A stretch of 64,000 nucleotides of DNA from Margaritispora aquatica. Lineage: Eukaryota; Ascomycota; Leotiomycetes; Helotiales; Discinellaceae. The first letter of the stretch is position 1. Every line of letters starts with the position of its first letter. Made by a program: the position numbers and the translations under genes. The stretch covers positions 67,107 to 131,106 of the forward strand of contig VJWN01000034.1 in NCBI GenBank assembly GCA_007644065.1, written 5' to 3'. Positions 1 through 11,749 of this stretch are shown in pieces. Under the pieces are notes generated by a model, which was given only the letters and a program-made list of their open reading frames with translations, made no database searches and was not told the origin of the DNA.

Positions 1-406
1 ACTTCCAAGGAAAATATCTTTGTTACACAGAATATAAATAAGTTCAGTATTTGTCACATGCATCAACTCGTCAATTCAACCTTGACTTGGATTGAAATAC
101 GTCACCGCTTTTTGCGCAAGCGGCAGAATATGTATGTTGATCCAAAAATCCAAGAACAAAAACAAACAGAATTCCCCAACAACTTTCACCCCTCATTCAG
201 ATCTCCAATTCTTCTACAATTACCAAGAAAGTTTCTAAAATATAGCACTCTGCCTAATTCCCGACTTCGAGCATAGACACACCGCAGACGCCGACACCGA
301 AATCTGCGAAAGTCTTCACCAGCAAAAAAAGGTGGATATAAACACTCACCAACACAATTGAGGCAAACGAGGACAACGAGGGCGCAACATAGGGATTGAA
401 GTCAAG
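1..406. other. 5' flank of the DUF1769 gene
   Basis: No gene is supported here. The last part is presumably the promoter and 5' leader of the gene that starts at 407. It is A/C-rich with no long repeat, and the short open frames have no recognisable composition. Confidence 0.5.
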
Positions 407-1771
407 ATGGCGCATAATTATATCCTGCAAGTCACTACGGGCACGGAATATGACATCACGACACACAAGATCGTGCCCGTCAACTCTGCGACGCCAGTGA
501 AGATTGAATCGGAATTGATGTCTGCGGAAGTCAACGTTAGGATTCAGGTATGTAGTTTGCCCTCTATATCTCCCTTTGGATTCAAGAAACACAACAGTAC
601 TAACCCCTCCCTCTCACAGAACTACCGCGGTCTCCCGACCTCCTCTCCTTCCACCTCGCCCTACTTCTCCCTCCCCGTCCACGCCAAAAACAAAGACCAA
701 TACAGCATTGCCTTCCGTTTCACTCCCAAAGCCGGGCACAGCATCAATGGCAATGACCTCGTGTTCGGGAACGACTTTGACCATCCTATTCGCGACCGTT
801 TGCCACCAGGATTCAGCACCGCGTTCAAGATCGTCAAATGGGTTGTTGATCCTGGTTTGGATGGGGATGTGTATGCTGACAAGCCGTATTTGTATGGACC
901 TGCTGCGAGCTCGGTTAATAGTCTGTGGGTGGGCGATGTTGATGGAACGGAAAGAGAGAAAGTTGAGGGTGAGGAAGAATGTGGGATTTTGGTCGCAGAG
1001 GGAGGAACTGAAGACGGTTTGGAAGTCAGAGAGGAAATTGGTGTGCCGGAGGGTGACGCTGCGAGGAAGAAGTGGTTCTTGACTGAGGAGAACAGGAAGG
1101 AGTGGGATTGGGAGGCAGGGAGAGAGTATGGGTGTGATTTTTTCAATCCATATTTGGATTTCAATGGTACCAACGACCCCTCTGTCCTTCGGATGAGGGA
1201 TTGAAGAGAAAGAGTGTAAGGACTGGACTGACTGAAAGCAGATTTCGCACTTCGTCTTCCGGGCTTCACGCTACCAATCATGAAATATTGGGATGGTCAA
1301 GGACTCAGGTACGTGATATCACCTTTCTCCCAAGCTGTCTGTGCCTGACCCAAATTGTCTTGCTACAACGCCTCATCTTCATCCAAATCACTCCAATCCA
1401 TCACTTTCCCCTATCCAATACAAATATATATAATCTCATAACGTAACACTCCTCACCATCTTTTTGCAACCCACAGGACAGAACAAAAACGCTCACACAG
1501 CCTAAGATACACGCTCAAGAACCGGGCGACGGACCGCGTCCTCTTCGTCGTGCTGTTCACGCTGTACCTGAAAGAAGACGTCGACGAGGTCACGGGCAAG
1601 GTGAAGGATGGTGTCGAGGGCGGGAAACCGTTTGAGTTGCTCGATGGCGAGACCGCGAAGAGGCATGAGGAGATGAAGAATGGGTTGGGTGTTAGTGTGA
1701 GTGAGAAGGTGGTGGGGAAGGAAAATGAGAAGTTCAAGGTGCCTGAGACGAGTGAGGATGATCTCGACTGA
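407..1771 (+). CDS. DUF1769 / UPF0590 family protein
   Basis: I rebuilt four exons, 407-547, 620-1166, 1242-1308 and 1477-1771, which give 349 residues with consistent phases. The family signature is visible across the second splice: NPYLDFN followed by LRLPGFTLPIMKYWDGQG, then RYTLKNR in the last exon. These match the fungal DUF1769 (UPF0590) family, known from fission yeast and most filamentous fungi but without an assigned biochemical function. The N-terminal part (MAHNYILQVTTGTEYD) is the usual start and the ATG follows an in-frame leader without alternatives. The C-terminal 70 residues are charged and probably disordered. No signal peptide or membrane segment is seen, so it is likely cytosolic or nuclear. 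The next gene, SPT5, points toward it (tail to tail, 1.3 kb apart). Confidence 0.88.
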
Positions 1772-3056
1772 TCTTGATCGCCTACAAACCTGCCGACCTA
1801 CTTGTTTATGTATACTTGGGAGACTCGAGGGACGGCATTGAACGACGACTTGAACGACAGGGCACGGTGGATGGATCGGGTTTGGGCTTGGGAAAGCATG
1901 GTTGGGAGGTCGGCATGAGGCGAGGATGGATGGATGACTGGATGGACGGACGGGATGGGTAGGCAGTGCTGGTATTTATTGGCACTCTGGACATGAATGA
2001 ATATGAAAGCAACATACAAGCCGGGAATGGTATGGCATGGCATGACATATCACTCACAATCACAAAACAACACATCACAACTCTACAAAACACAGCATGG
2101 GATCTAGACGAGCTGATACCGATACTGATACCAACACATAGATTCGAAACCACAGTAGATTAGAAAAAGTACAACTTGTAATTCTGTACAATAGAACACA
2201 GCACATACATACATGCATTTATTTCCCCGCAAGAGACATAACGTGAATCTCATTTTGCTCATCTTGAACAGCCTGCCTATGCGCCTGCCATCGTTTATAA
2301 GCTAGCTAGGTAGGTATTCACTGCTTTAGAAATCACCTACTACGTACCATCATCTATATGAATCACCTTAGTACCTAGAGACAGGCAATTAGGTAGGTAG
2401 GTAGGTAGGTAGGTAGGTAGGTGAGAAGGTGAGCAGGTAAAACCATATATGCTATACAACATGTTCATTCATCCACTTGGAGGCGTGGGTATGGAATATG
2501 CTTCTGTGATGAGAGTTCCGTGAAGAGAGGGAAACGAGAAGAGAGTAAGAGAATAGCAAGAGTAGCAAGAGAGGTGAGATATCATACGTGATGAGGTATG
2601 TTGTCTAACATTTACCGTAATGGATTATATGTATACCTAAATATTCGTGAATTGTGATTGTGATTGTGTACTATACTACGCAGGATTTTACCTATGCCTA
2701 TGCCTCTGTCTAAACACGTTAGGACAAGCAAAATGTGGTGGGTGTATGTATGTAGAAGAAAATCGGAGAAATATAAAATCAGGACATCATTCACCATTCA
2801 CAATTCACAAGAAAATAAGATCAGAAAACTCTTGCCACGAGATGTAAACTCCATTCATGCACCCAGTACCAGCGCAAAAAGGACCGCTCGTCCTCCTCAC
2901 TTCAATGCATTCGAAATCCCGTTTTGACAGCTCATGATATCAAGCCCTCATTCTTTTTTTAAGACAACGATGATGGAAATTTCTCCAATCCTCCCTCAAT
3001 CCCCCCCTCCCTTCCTTTCTACCTCATAAATAATACAATGCCTGCCGCAGCTTCTT
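1772..3056. other. Intergenic region between DUF1769 gene and SPT5
   Basis: About 1.3 kb lies between two convergent genes. It contains the (AGGT)8 microsatellite at 2391-2422 and several short open frames of poor composition. I see no conserved motif, tRNA or coding exon. It presumably contains the 3' ends of both flanking transcripts. Confidence 0.5.
2391..2422. repeat. (AGGT)8 microsatellite
   Basis: Eight uninterrupted AGGT units lie in the 3' intergenic region. The same unit or its complement CCTA recurs at about 18517-18535, 21919-21950 and 28103-28119, so this tetranucleotide is a genome-wide habit of the organism. Confidence 0.9.
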
Positions 3057-6000
3057 CTAATCGTACCTCGGTCCATCATCCTGCCAATTAGGCGCAGGAG
3101 TCTCAGGCATATTACCATACGCAGCCGGTGTAGGAGCCGCGTAATATCCACCCTGTGCACCAGGAGTAGGAGCATCCATCGCACCTGGCGTGGCGCCCCA
3201 TCCACCTCCCCAACCAGGAGCAGGCGTAGGTGCTCCTGCGGGTGTAGGAGCATTATATGGAGCGGGTGTAGGAGCAGAGTTATAAGCCCCAGGTGTTGGT
3301 GCATTCATGGCACCAGGTGTTGGCGCAGACATATACGCACCAGGAGTAGGAGCGTCAATAGGAGCAGTCCAAGTAGTCGATGCAGGTTGAGCAGCGCCCC
3401 AGTTATCACTGCCTCCAGAAGATGGTTGTTGGTATGCAGGTGTCCTACCCCATGCACCATCGCTGCCAGAATTGCCAGCATATGCAGGTGTTTTTGAGCC
3501 CGCACTGAATGCATCATTCTGTCCATGTGCTGGTGTCTTTGCTCCAGATGACCAGGCAGGAGTTCGATTACCACCACCATACGAGGTTCGACTACCATCG
3601 TATGGATTGACAGTACGCGAGCCATCATTTGACCAACCAGGAGTTTGTCCACCACTGCTGGCATTCTTCCAAGCTGGAGTTCGGCCGCCATTTGCGCCAG
3701 CAGGTGCTATGATTGTTAGTTGATTCTCAAAATTGCAAAGAAAAACTTACTCCTTGAAGCACCCCATGCTGGAGTTCGCTCAAATGAACCGGCTGCCATT
3801 GGTGTCCGACCTCCATCCCAGTTGGGAGTTGGTGCACCTCTACCACCTGGTGTGGACCCTCCTCTGTCACCACCACCACCACGACCTCGCCCAAGTGGGT
3901 CAATAGACTTTCCAGTTAAGCGATCCTTGAACTTCAACGCATCTTTGGGCACATTGACGGTCTTGCTCTTGGTATGAAGCTCAACACGGGCGTTATCATC
4001 CGTTGTCTCCTTGACGATACCAAGCAAACCTTTGTAAGGACCCTTACAAATTGTCACCGTCTGACCAATTGATTTGTCTCTACCAAATTTCGCTGGAGGT
4101 GGAGCCATTACACCGTTCCCAGCAGGGTTGCGCTTCATCGCAGGGTTCATACCATTCAAATCGGGAAGGTTGGATGTCGAAATCACTCTACCACCCTTTG
4201 CGGAAACTGTCGCGACACTGGTGGTTCTAGTGACAAAGACACCAGCGTTCTCACTCTGAGAGGTGCTCTTCAAGAAGAGATAAGCGCGGTGGATATGGAT
4301 GATCTTTCCGGTCCTGCTCTCTCCACCAAACTCCTTAACACCATCATCGACTCGGATTTCAGATCCGTTTCGGTCTGTAGCCACAGCATGTCTTCGCTGT
4401 TCTAGCTTGTTCGAGATTTGAGAAGGAAGCACGGTTCGGACACTGTTGTTTTGGTCGAGAACAGTCAGAGACTCCCGGTCAACCTTCACAATACATGCCA
4501 CAGTCGAGGGATCAAGTTGAACCAAATCCCACAGCTCGAATTGTCCCAGAGATCCAGCGCCTCCAGAATCGCTAGCTTCCCTCAAATCTTTGCTGAAAAC
4601 AGTGATCTCGGTATTGGAATGATCAGTGAGAAGTGTGACCTTGTCATCTGTAATCTTGACAACCATACCCACTTCATCTCTGAACCGACTTCCACCAATG
4701 ACCTTGACATGGTCTCCCTCCTTGAATCTCTTACGAAGTCCTTTCACTGGTACTTCGATAGTCTGACCTCTGAGAGCGCCTGATGTGACAGCCATGGTGA
4801 CGATATCGGCCTGAACAGATATTGCCTTTCCAATGACACCCTTCTGCTCACCATCATAGACCTCGATAACATCTCCGGGTAAGTATGATGCATTCGCTGT
4901 ACTGGCTCTCAAACTAGCGGCCAAGGCGTTCAAATCAAGATTCTCTGTACCATCTTCAACACCAGCTGCAAATCTTGTGACTTCTTCCAGTGTTGGGACG
5001 ACATCCTTGGTTGTGAGATTCTGGATCTTGATCTCCTTCTCGCAATAACCGCCAATGTATTCATCACCCATGTAGTTCCATGTTTTGGTGTCAGGACGTC
5101 CTGTGAGAAATCGTGCATGTCTCTTTTTGGCATCCGTCTCACTGAACAACCTCGGTGGTGGCCGAGGGCCTTGAACGGCTCGCTTTCTCTTTGAGCTATC
5201 CGCAGGAGCATTAGGATCTTCAAGCAGTCCATAGTCCAACCGAGGAACATATCTGACACGCACTTCCAAACCAGTCTCTGTGACATCCACAACTTGAGCA
5301 AGATCACCTTGATACTTCGCTGGGCGCTTCAAACGAACATACTCTCCTGGTTCCAGTGATGGGGCCTTGGTGACTCTGAGAAGATCAGGCATCTCCTTGA
5401 TTTCCACCAACATCATTTTCGTCCGGGGGTAAACGTTCATCAATCCGTCCAGAGCGACTGAAATATCAGCTTGACGCTGAGCTTCCACATAAATAAATCC
5501 TCGCATGGGCGATGTTGTTCCTCCACGCTCAAAAGCACAAGTGATGGCTAACTCATCCTTTGAGCCAAATCGTTCATCAATCCGCTTCATGATGGAGAAA
5601 ACAACCTCGCGTTCCTTGCCTTCCTTACACTTGACTGCCCAAATGCTTGGATCATCAACACTAGGAAGAAGTAGACGCTTTGGAACCACTGCTGAATCTC
5701 CTGTAGCGCGACCGGATCTGTTGGTTTTGGCGTATCGTTTCCTGAACAGGTCGGCCTGTTTCTCAGCATCCATACTGGCCTCCATCTCACGCCTTCTGTC
5801 GAGCTCTCTGTGCCGCCTGTCATCTGTCTCTCCTCCAGCAGGCAGATCTGCCAAATCATCAGGATGTGTGTCCGCGATGAAGTTGTCCTTGATCTCATTG
5901 AGTTCGTCCTCATCATCATCGTTTTCATCCTCATCCTCGTCGACTTCGGCTTCGACATCGAGGAACTGATTGCGGCGTTCCCTGCGGCGTTTTCTGCGAT

Positions 6001-6392
6001 GACCCTTTGAAATGTCAGCATTGAGTCCGCACCTCCAACACAGGAGATTGGTGGCCTTTTGTATACAAGGTACTCACTGTGATTTCCTCTTCCTCATCGT
6101 CTTCATCTTCTTCATCCTCATCCAATGCGCCTTGCGTCAGATCCTCACCTTCACCCTCAGCATCCTCGTCATCTTCCTCGTCATCCTCATCATCTGCGGC
6201 CTTCCGCTTGGAAGCTGGCGCCTCATCATCAGAGCCATCATCATCCATACGTGACCTGCCGGCCTCTTTGCGAATCTGAGCTCCCGCGTCTTCGTCGCCT
6301 CCATCGTCCGAAAGATCCGCGGGTTGGGGATTGAAGTCCTCCTCGTCTTCGCTCTCGTCGAAATTGCCGTTCAGGAGGTTTGCCGTAGACAT
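3057..6392 (-). CDS. SPT5: Transcription elongation factor Spt5
   Basis: Three exons on the minus strand, 6392-6078, 6004-3751 and 3706-3057, give 1072 residues, the normal size for Spt5. Domain order is diagnostic: an acidic, low-complexity N-terminus (residues 1-150, runs of D/E), the NGN domain (about 226-310, [16 protein letters not shown]), then several KOW modules ([17 protein letters not shown] near 322, [16 protein letters not shown] near 475, [12 protein letters not shown], and [17 protein letters not shown] near 755), and a C-terminal repeat region from about 805 rich in TPAW, TPAY and APTPGA. With Spt4, Spt5 forms DSIF, which clamps RNA polymerase II and supports processive elongation, capping and 3' processing. 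The C-terminal threonines are the usual CDK9-type phosphorylation sites. Introns are 73 and 44 nt. The gene diverges from the quinone oxidoreductase across 826 bp. Confidence 0.96.
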
Positions 6393-7218
6393 GTTGATGG
6401 TATTGATAGAAAGGATGGTAAGTCGAGGAAAGAGTTCGGGGGGAAGAGCTGTGGTATTTGTAGTCGCGGGCCAATTTCAGGCAGCTGTTGGTTCGCTGCA
6501 CTCGAGCAGTGATTGGGGCAGACTCTCAAGGGTCAATTCAATTGAGAGGAGGTCGTGGGAGGCATGAAGTCAATTGTTGGATTTCCTTTGATACTTTTGA
6601 GCCACCAGCTCACGTCTTAATGTGTACAAGCGTGTTTTGGGAAGAACCATCATGTGATCTCAGCCTTGCCGAGTGAGGCGGGCTGAAGTCGGCTTGGTCA
6701 AAGTTCTGATAAGGGAGGTATACTGTACTGTACTGTATACTGTACAACGGCCAAATATTGCAAGTATTTAGGTGATCCTTTTCCTAGATTCTCTTTTTGC
6801 AAAGTTTATAATCTTTGTGAAATTTTATTAAATTCTCTTTACCAATGTGTATGAGATCTAAGCATATTCTCAAGCGGTATCTCAATATTCTTCCTAGTTA
6901 TATTCTCGTCTTCGACAGCCTCGGAAGCCGGCCGACATGCCGACTTCAAGCTCATCCATCACCCATCACCCCTCTTTGATGTTGGTCAAAACCGAATTGC
7001 TACCTGGAAAATTGTACAAGTTTTCTTATATTCACTGCTAAGACTCAATCCTATCGCTTTCATTATCCTTAATCCTTAAAACTCAACCGCTCCCAAAGAC
7101 ACGTACTCAAAACTCCAGTCATCGCCTAGTCCCCTCCAGATCTCGGCTATTCAATAGCGACTGCATTTCATTCATTTTCACTTTCGTCCAAACCTACCCA
7201 CTAAGCACATTGCGTCAA
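6393..7218. promoter_or_regulatory. Divergent promoter SPT5 / quinone oxidoreductase
   Basis: Head-to-head 826-bp spacer. It contains a TGTAC-rich tract at 6721-6745 and an AT-rich segment near 6750-6860. No clear TATA box was located for either gene. Assignment as a promoter rests on position only. Confidence 0.5.
6721..6745. repeat. TACTG repeat tract
   Basis: Three TACTG units followed by TATACTGTAC form a short repeat in which TGTAC is close to self-complementary. A related CTGTA tract sits at 11046-11064 in the other divergent promoter of this window. Confidence 0.8.
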
Positions 7219-8496
7219 ATGATGAAAGCAATCCTCATAGACAAGTGGCTAGATGTCAGTTCACTGTCAACTCTCACAGCATAAAATGAAATGCTGAAAT
7301 TCATCTATCTAGGGAATAGACGACATAACCATCTCATCCGTGCCCATCCCCCAGCCGAAAGAAGATGAGCTCCTCATCCGCATCGCAGCAGCAGGAGTGA
7401 ATTTTGTAGATCAACTTTATGTACTCTCCCCTCCCTTCACGTCCCTTCCTCCCCTTTCCCCTCTATTCAAAACAGATCAGCTCACAAACCTCAGATCCGA
7501 GGCAAGCACCAAAACAACCGCGAAATCACGCCCCCCTTCACGCTCGGCATCGAGTTCGCGGGGACAGTCATATCATCCCCACCGTCCTCACGCGCGCAAT
7601 TCCCACCAGGCACCCGCGTCTTCGGCAGCGCGCAAGGCGCCTACGCAACACACATCTGCGCGCCCCCTTCCTCCCTCCACCCCATCCCCCACAACTGGAG
7701 TTTCGCCGACGCCGCCGGCCTCGCCACCACCGCGAGCGTGGGATACGGCGCGCTGGTGGTGCGGGCGGGGCTGAAGCGAGGCGAGACGGTGCTGATCCAC
7801 GGGGCGGCGGGGGGGCTAGGGTTGTCGGCCGTGCAGGTTGCGAAGGCGGCGGGGGCGCGTGTTGTTGCTACTGTTGGGTCGGAGGAGAAGGGGGTGGTTG
7901 CGAGGAGGTTTGGCGCGGATGTGGTGGTTGATTATTCGAAGGAGGGCTGGTGGGAGGAGGTGTTGAGGGTTACGGGTGGGAGGGGCGTGGATGTTGTTTT
8001 TGATTCTGTGGGGTTGGTGGTGAGTTTTTAATGTGCTTGGTTGATGCGTTGATTGAGCTGCTGCTGACACTGGATGGCTAGGATAAATCTCTTAAATGCC
8101 TTCGCACATTTGGTCGGATCCTGATAATAGGCTTTGCGGGAACAGAAGGCGCAATTGAGAAGATAGCAATGAATCGAGTGCTTCTACGTCAAGCTCAGAT
8201 CGTAGGATATGTACGTTGCTCCATCTTATGATTTCGGAACACAAATCTAACAACACTAACAGAGAATGGGAATGACTGATCGGCTATCTCCTCAAGAGAC
8301 GGCTCATGTTTGGGAAAAGCTCATGGAGATGTGTGAAAGTGGTTTACTAAAACCAACGGTGTATGATAAAGAATACAGAGGACTGGAAAGTGTGAAAGAC
8401 GCAATGAAAGACTTGCAGTCGAGAAAGGTGTGGGGAAAGGCAGTAATCTTGATGGACTCGGAAAAGGAGGCTGGTGAACAGATGGCCAAATTGTAG
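7219..8496 (+). CDS. NADPH:quinone oxidoreductase, MDR superfamily (zeta-crystallin-like)
   Basis: Five exons, 7219-7254, 7313-7420, 7495-8019, 8082-8210 and 8263-8496, encode 343 residues. The first exon gives MMKAILIDKWLD, the next GIDDITISSVPIPQPKEDELLIRIAAAGVNFVDQLY, typical of the GroES-like N-terminal half. The nucleotide-binding motif is IHGAAGGLGLSAVQVAKAAGARV, matching the AxxGxxG signature of zinc-free quinone reductases. No zinc-binding cysteines are seen, so one- or two-electron reduction of quinones or enones with NADPH is expected rather than alcohol oxidation. No targeting peptide is obvious, suggesting a cytosolic enzyme. Either of two adjacent ATG codons (7219, 7222) could be the start. 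The third exon is strikingly GC-rich compared with the neighbours. The gene converges on the WD40 gene with under 300 bp between them. Confidence 0.9.
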
Positions 8497-8779
8497 ACTT
8501 TGACTTCAAAGCGCGCATCTCCTTGAGAAAACGTTACACAACTCTCAGTCGTAAGAACTGCTGGTTGAAACTCAAAATAAAGATGTCATGTTCCCGTTCC
8601 ATCGCTATCACCAATAGACGGCCACTTTTGCCCCTACCTATGATACATTAAGCTCCATGAGAATGTTCAATCCAGGTGCCTGGATATTTGTCACAAACTT
8701 CAAACTTCCACTTCATCCCAAACGCCTGGCTTGAAATGCTTCCCTCGTTTCCATCTATCATGATTGGACATGTCGTTCG

Positions 8780-11018
8780 TTAAAGCTTCACGCCCCAGAT
8801 CCCTCTACCACCACTAACACCCAACCAATCACCGCCATCATTGTTCAAAGCGCTGTGGGGTGCCCAGCTGATATTGCCAACTTCGTAGTCACATTGCCAG
8901 CTAGCTGTTGGGCCTCGACTGTTATCCAAAGTCGGTGCACCATTTATAGCTGGGCCCGGTGGAGCTACAGCAGTGCTTTGACTATGTAAATCCCAGATCA
9001 ATACCAAAGAGTCATCGGCACCAGATGCCAGAGTTCCACGGCGTGATGGGGACCACTCGATACAGTTTATAGATGATGCATGGCCCCGTAGCTCTAGAAG
9101 GGCTTGTCCGGGTTGTCGCACGTCTAGTATGCGAATAATGTTTGAATCTTGAGAAAATGTAGCAAGAAGATGCGTGTCGTGAGGTGAGGCTGCTAATCTC
9201 AACAAGGGTGGTGCATATTGCATTGTTTGTTGAGCTAATGTAGGACTTATCCTTCCTCCAGGGCTTGCATCTGTAGTGCTTTAGTACTTGTCAAGGAAAA
9301 CGAGAATATCAATTTACCTTTGTCATCCTTAGTAGTAGGTTCGTAAATGATCGTGCTATGCTCCAAGCTCCTCAAGTCAAACATTCTCACACTTCCGTCT
9401 GCACCACAACTTACAAAGACATCAACACTGTTAGCGCAGAATCGAACATCGAAGACCTCCTTGTCATGTGCGATCAACTGTGTCTTGGCAGTCAAAGTAG
9501 GAATGTCCCAGATTGTACATGTGGTATCAATGCTGGATGTGATGATCAAACTTGGGGAGACGGTATTCCAATCCAAAGAAGTGAGAGGGGCAGTATGCTC
9601 AGGAGTCTTCGAATTCGATAGAAGAGCAAGAGGAGTCAGCTTGCTAGCTGGCATATCTCGGTTATGATTGGAAGATCGATTGATCGAATTTCCAGGTGAA
9701 GCGACCGGAGTCTCTGAAGGTAAAGACCATAGTCTGAGATGATCTCCCGATGTTGCGAGCAAATCGGTTGATTGCTTCTGAGAAGAAGGAGGTTCCCAGA
9801 GCAGTCGAGTGACTGGGTAAGAATGTGTTGCTTCTGCGATTTTCACGAAATCTAGCCCATATTTGGGAGCTCCAGGAATATAGGACTCAGACGGAGTAGG
9901 CGTAATTTGGGAATCGAGGATTTGAATCTGCGGAGTTTGTCAGCACACATATCAGTGTTTACACAGAGAGAGGGCATATTTACGAAATTATGACCATCTT
10001 CTAGATAACTTCCCACAGCCACCTTCCCGGCGTCATTGTTTTGCGCTGGCCATTTACACCAGTCGAAAGCATAAATTGCCCACGGTGCCAGATAATTACT
10101 GTTGGTTGGAATAGAATTTGTTCCATCGTAAGAGTATGGATTAGCGCCAGGTAGGCCTTCTGAAAGCCCTGAATCCGCGCGAGGTCGGATATCAGCAAGA
10201 CCAAGGGGAGTATTCGACACTGTGCGCTGTGAATTTTGGGGCGTATACTTTTGGCTCGTAGGAGAAGTGAATTGTCCTTGTTCAGTCCCTGGTGTCGTTG
10301 GGGTAAAGGGGGCATATCCTTGACCATCAAATCCCGCAGCTGGACTCGAACGCGTATAATTGTGCGTGAGCCCCAGAGTAGAGGATCGTGAAGGAGTCGA
10401 ATATTGATCTTGAGGCATTGACTGAGCGATGGATGGGAGAGTTGGTTGCATATTTCCAGACATCGGACCTGGTCTTCCTGGCTGCAACGAGCCTGGCAAT
10501 TGCCCCGCGTTTTGATACTGTGAAGTCTCTGGAGTTGCTTGTTCCAGCTTGATTCGAGGACCTGTCGCATCATAGTCTCTCGGCGACACCGGACCACGTT
10601 GAGAGGCCATTGTATTTGGGTTGGGGCTCAAATGCAGCTCATCTGGATGTCGGGTTCGTCGCGGCGTCTCGTAATTCTGCGCCTGTGATGGATTCATGAC
10701 CCCGCTTGTTGGCGGCGCAGCCGCAGAGGATGTTGAATTATGATGCTGCAGACCATAAGGATTCGCAGAAGCAGGTTGACCTTGACCGGTATAGTTGGTC
10801 GTCGTGTTACTACTTGCTGAATAGAGTCTATCTGTGCCTGCGGCTGTCCTCGTCGCAGCACTGTTCAGATTACCAGAGGGGGCACCAAATGAGCCTAGAT
10901 TCTGGGCAGCTTGCAACAGACCAGAAGCAGCGCCTACAGGAAGTTGTTGGCCGTTATTCTGTTGTGAGGAGGAGGAGGCAGAATGAGAATGGGAATGGTG
11001 ATGAAGAGAGAAAGGCAT
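8780..11018 (-). CDS. WD40 protein of the WDR68/DCAF7 (AN11, TTG1) type
   Basis: Exons 11018-9984, 9927-9318 and 9270-8780 encode 711 residues. From about residue 310 the protein matches the WDR68/DCAF7 scaffold: APWAIYAFDWCKWP, then VAVGSYLEDGHNFIQILD across the first splice, TSSIDTTCTIWDIPTLTAKTQLIAHDKEVFDV, and RGHASSINCIEWSP with GADDSLVLIWD, giving the usual WD repeats. In animals and plants these proteins hold kinases such as DYRK or transcription regulators. In fungi the role is poorly defined. The first 310 residues are a fungal extension rich in S, T, P, Q and N with a His-rich start and are probably disordered. I chose the ATG at 11018 because the frame upstream of it lies in a TGTAC-repeat leader; an earlier ATG at 11177 would add a hydrophobic, unlikely N-terminus. 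Confidence 0.88.
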
Positions 11019-11749
11019 TTTTGAGGACCATAGACAGACACAGTGCTGTACTGTACTGTACTGTGGACTATAGACCCTTGCGACGGGAAGAGCAGTTGGC
11101 TTCCTGAATGGGTGGGTGAGCACAAGCAAGCAAGCAAGCAAGAAAGTAGGATGGCTGAGCACGGGGAAGGTCTCCAAAAGTTCAGTCCACTCTCCAGTCT
11201 CAGTCTCAATCCACTTACTACCTCCACCTTCACCTTTCTAAACCAGAACAGACATATATCTATATATATCTATATATATATATTCACCTCCCAATCCAAT
11301 TCACATCCACTCTACATTGTTTGCCGAGATCATATATCAGAGATCATCACTCACTCAATCACTCCCTCCTCCTCTTCAAAGACATCATCAGTTCATCAGC
11401 CCACCAACACAACACTCTTGAATTAAGGACAACTTCTGCCTACACAGAGGTACAGCTACTTTCTTCTCCTAGAATTTTTGAAATATCGTGCTTGGTTACG
11501 GTATTATTTATATTCACCATCTAAGATAGGTACGATTAACGACCTTGTCTGAATACTCTACCCTCCCTGGTTAAACGATTCATTAAGTCAATCTGAGACA
11601 GAATAGCAGCAGCTGGTCAAAAGAATAAATCCCCCGAACTGGTTACTTGGCTACTTGGAACAATCACTCTTTCAATATATGACAATATATGAATATTGTC
11701 TTTGACCAGACTACTAGATATTTCGATTCTCATCTGAAACCTCGTTGCA
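11019..11749. promoter_or_regulatory. Divergent promoter WDR68-like / CAB4
   Basis: The 731-bp head-to-head spacer holds a CTGTA tract (11046-11064), an AAGC repeat (about 11123-11142) and an AT dinucleotide stretch (about 11250-11283). The last stretch could act as a nucleosome-free or TATA-like region. Promoter function is inferred from the divergent layout. Confidence 0.5.
11046..11064. repeat. CTGTA repeat tract
   Basis: Three CTGTA units plus CTGT lie just upstream of the chosen WD40 start codon. The tract resembles the one at 6721-6745 in the SPT5 divergent promoter. Confidence 0.8.

Noticed and set aside
661..1281. 206-codon open frame on the minus strand
   Set aside because: It is antisense to the DUF1769 gene, whose exons carry a conserved family signature. 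The frame has no recognisable motif.
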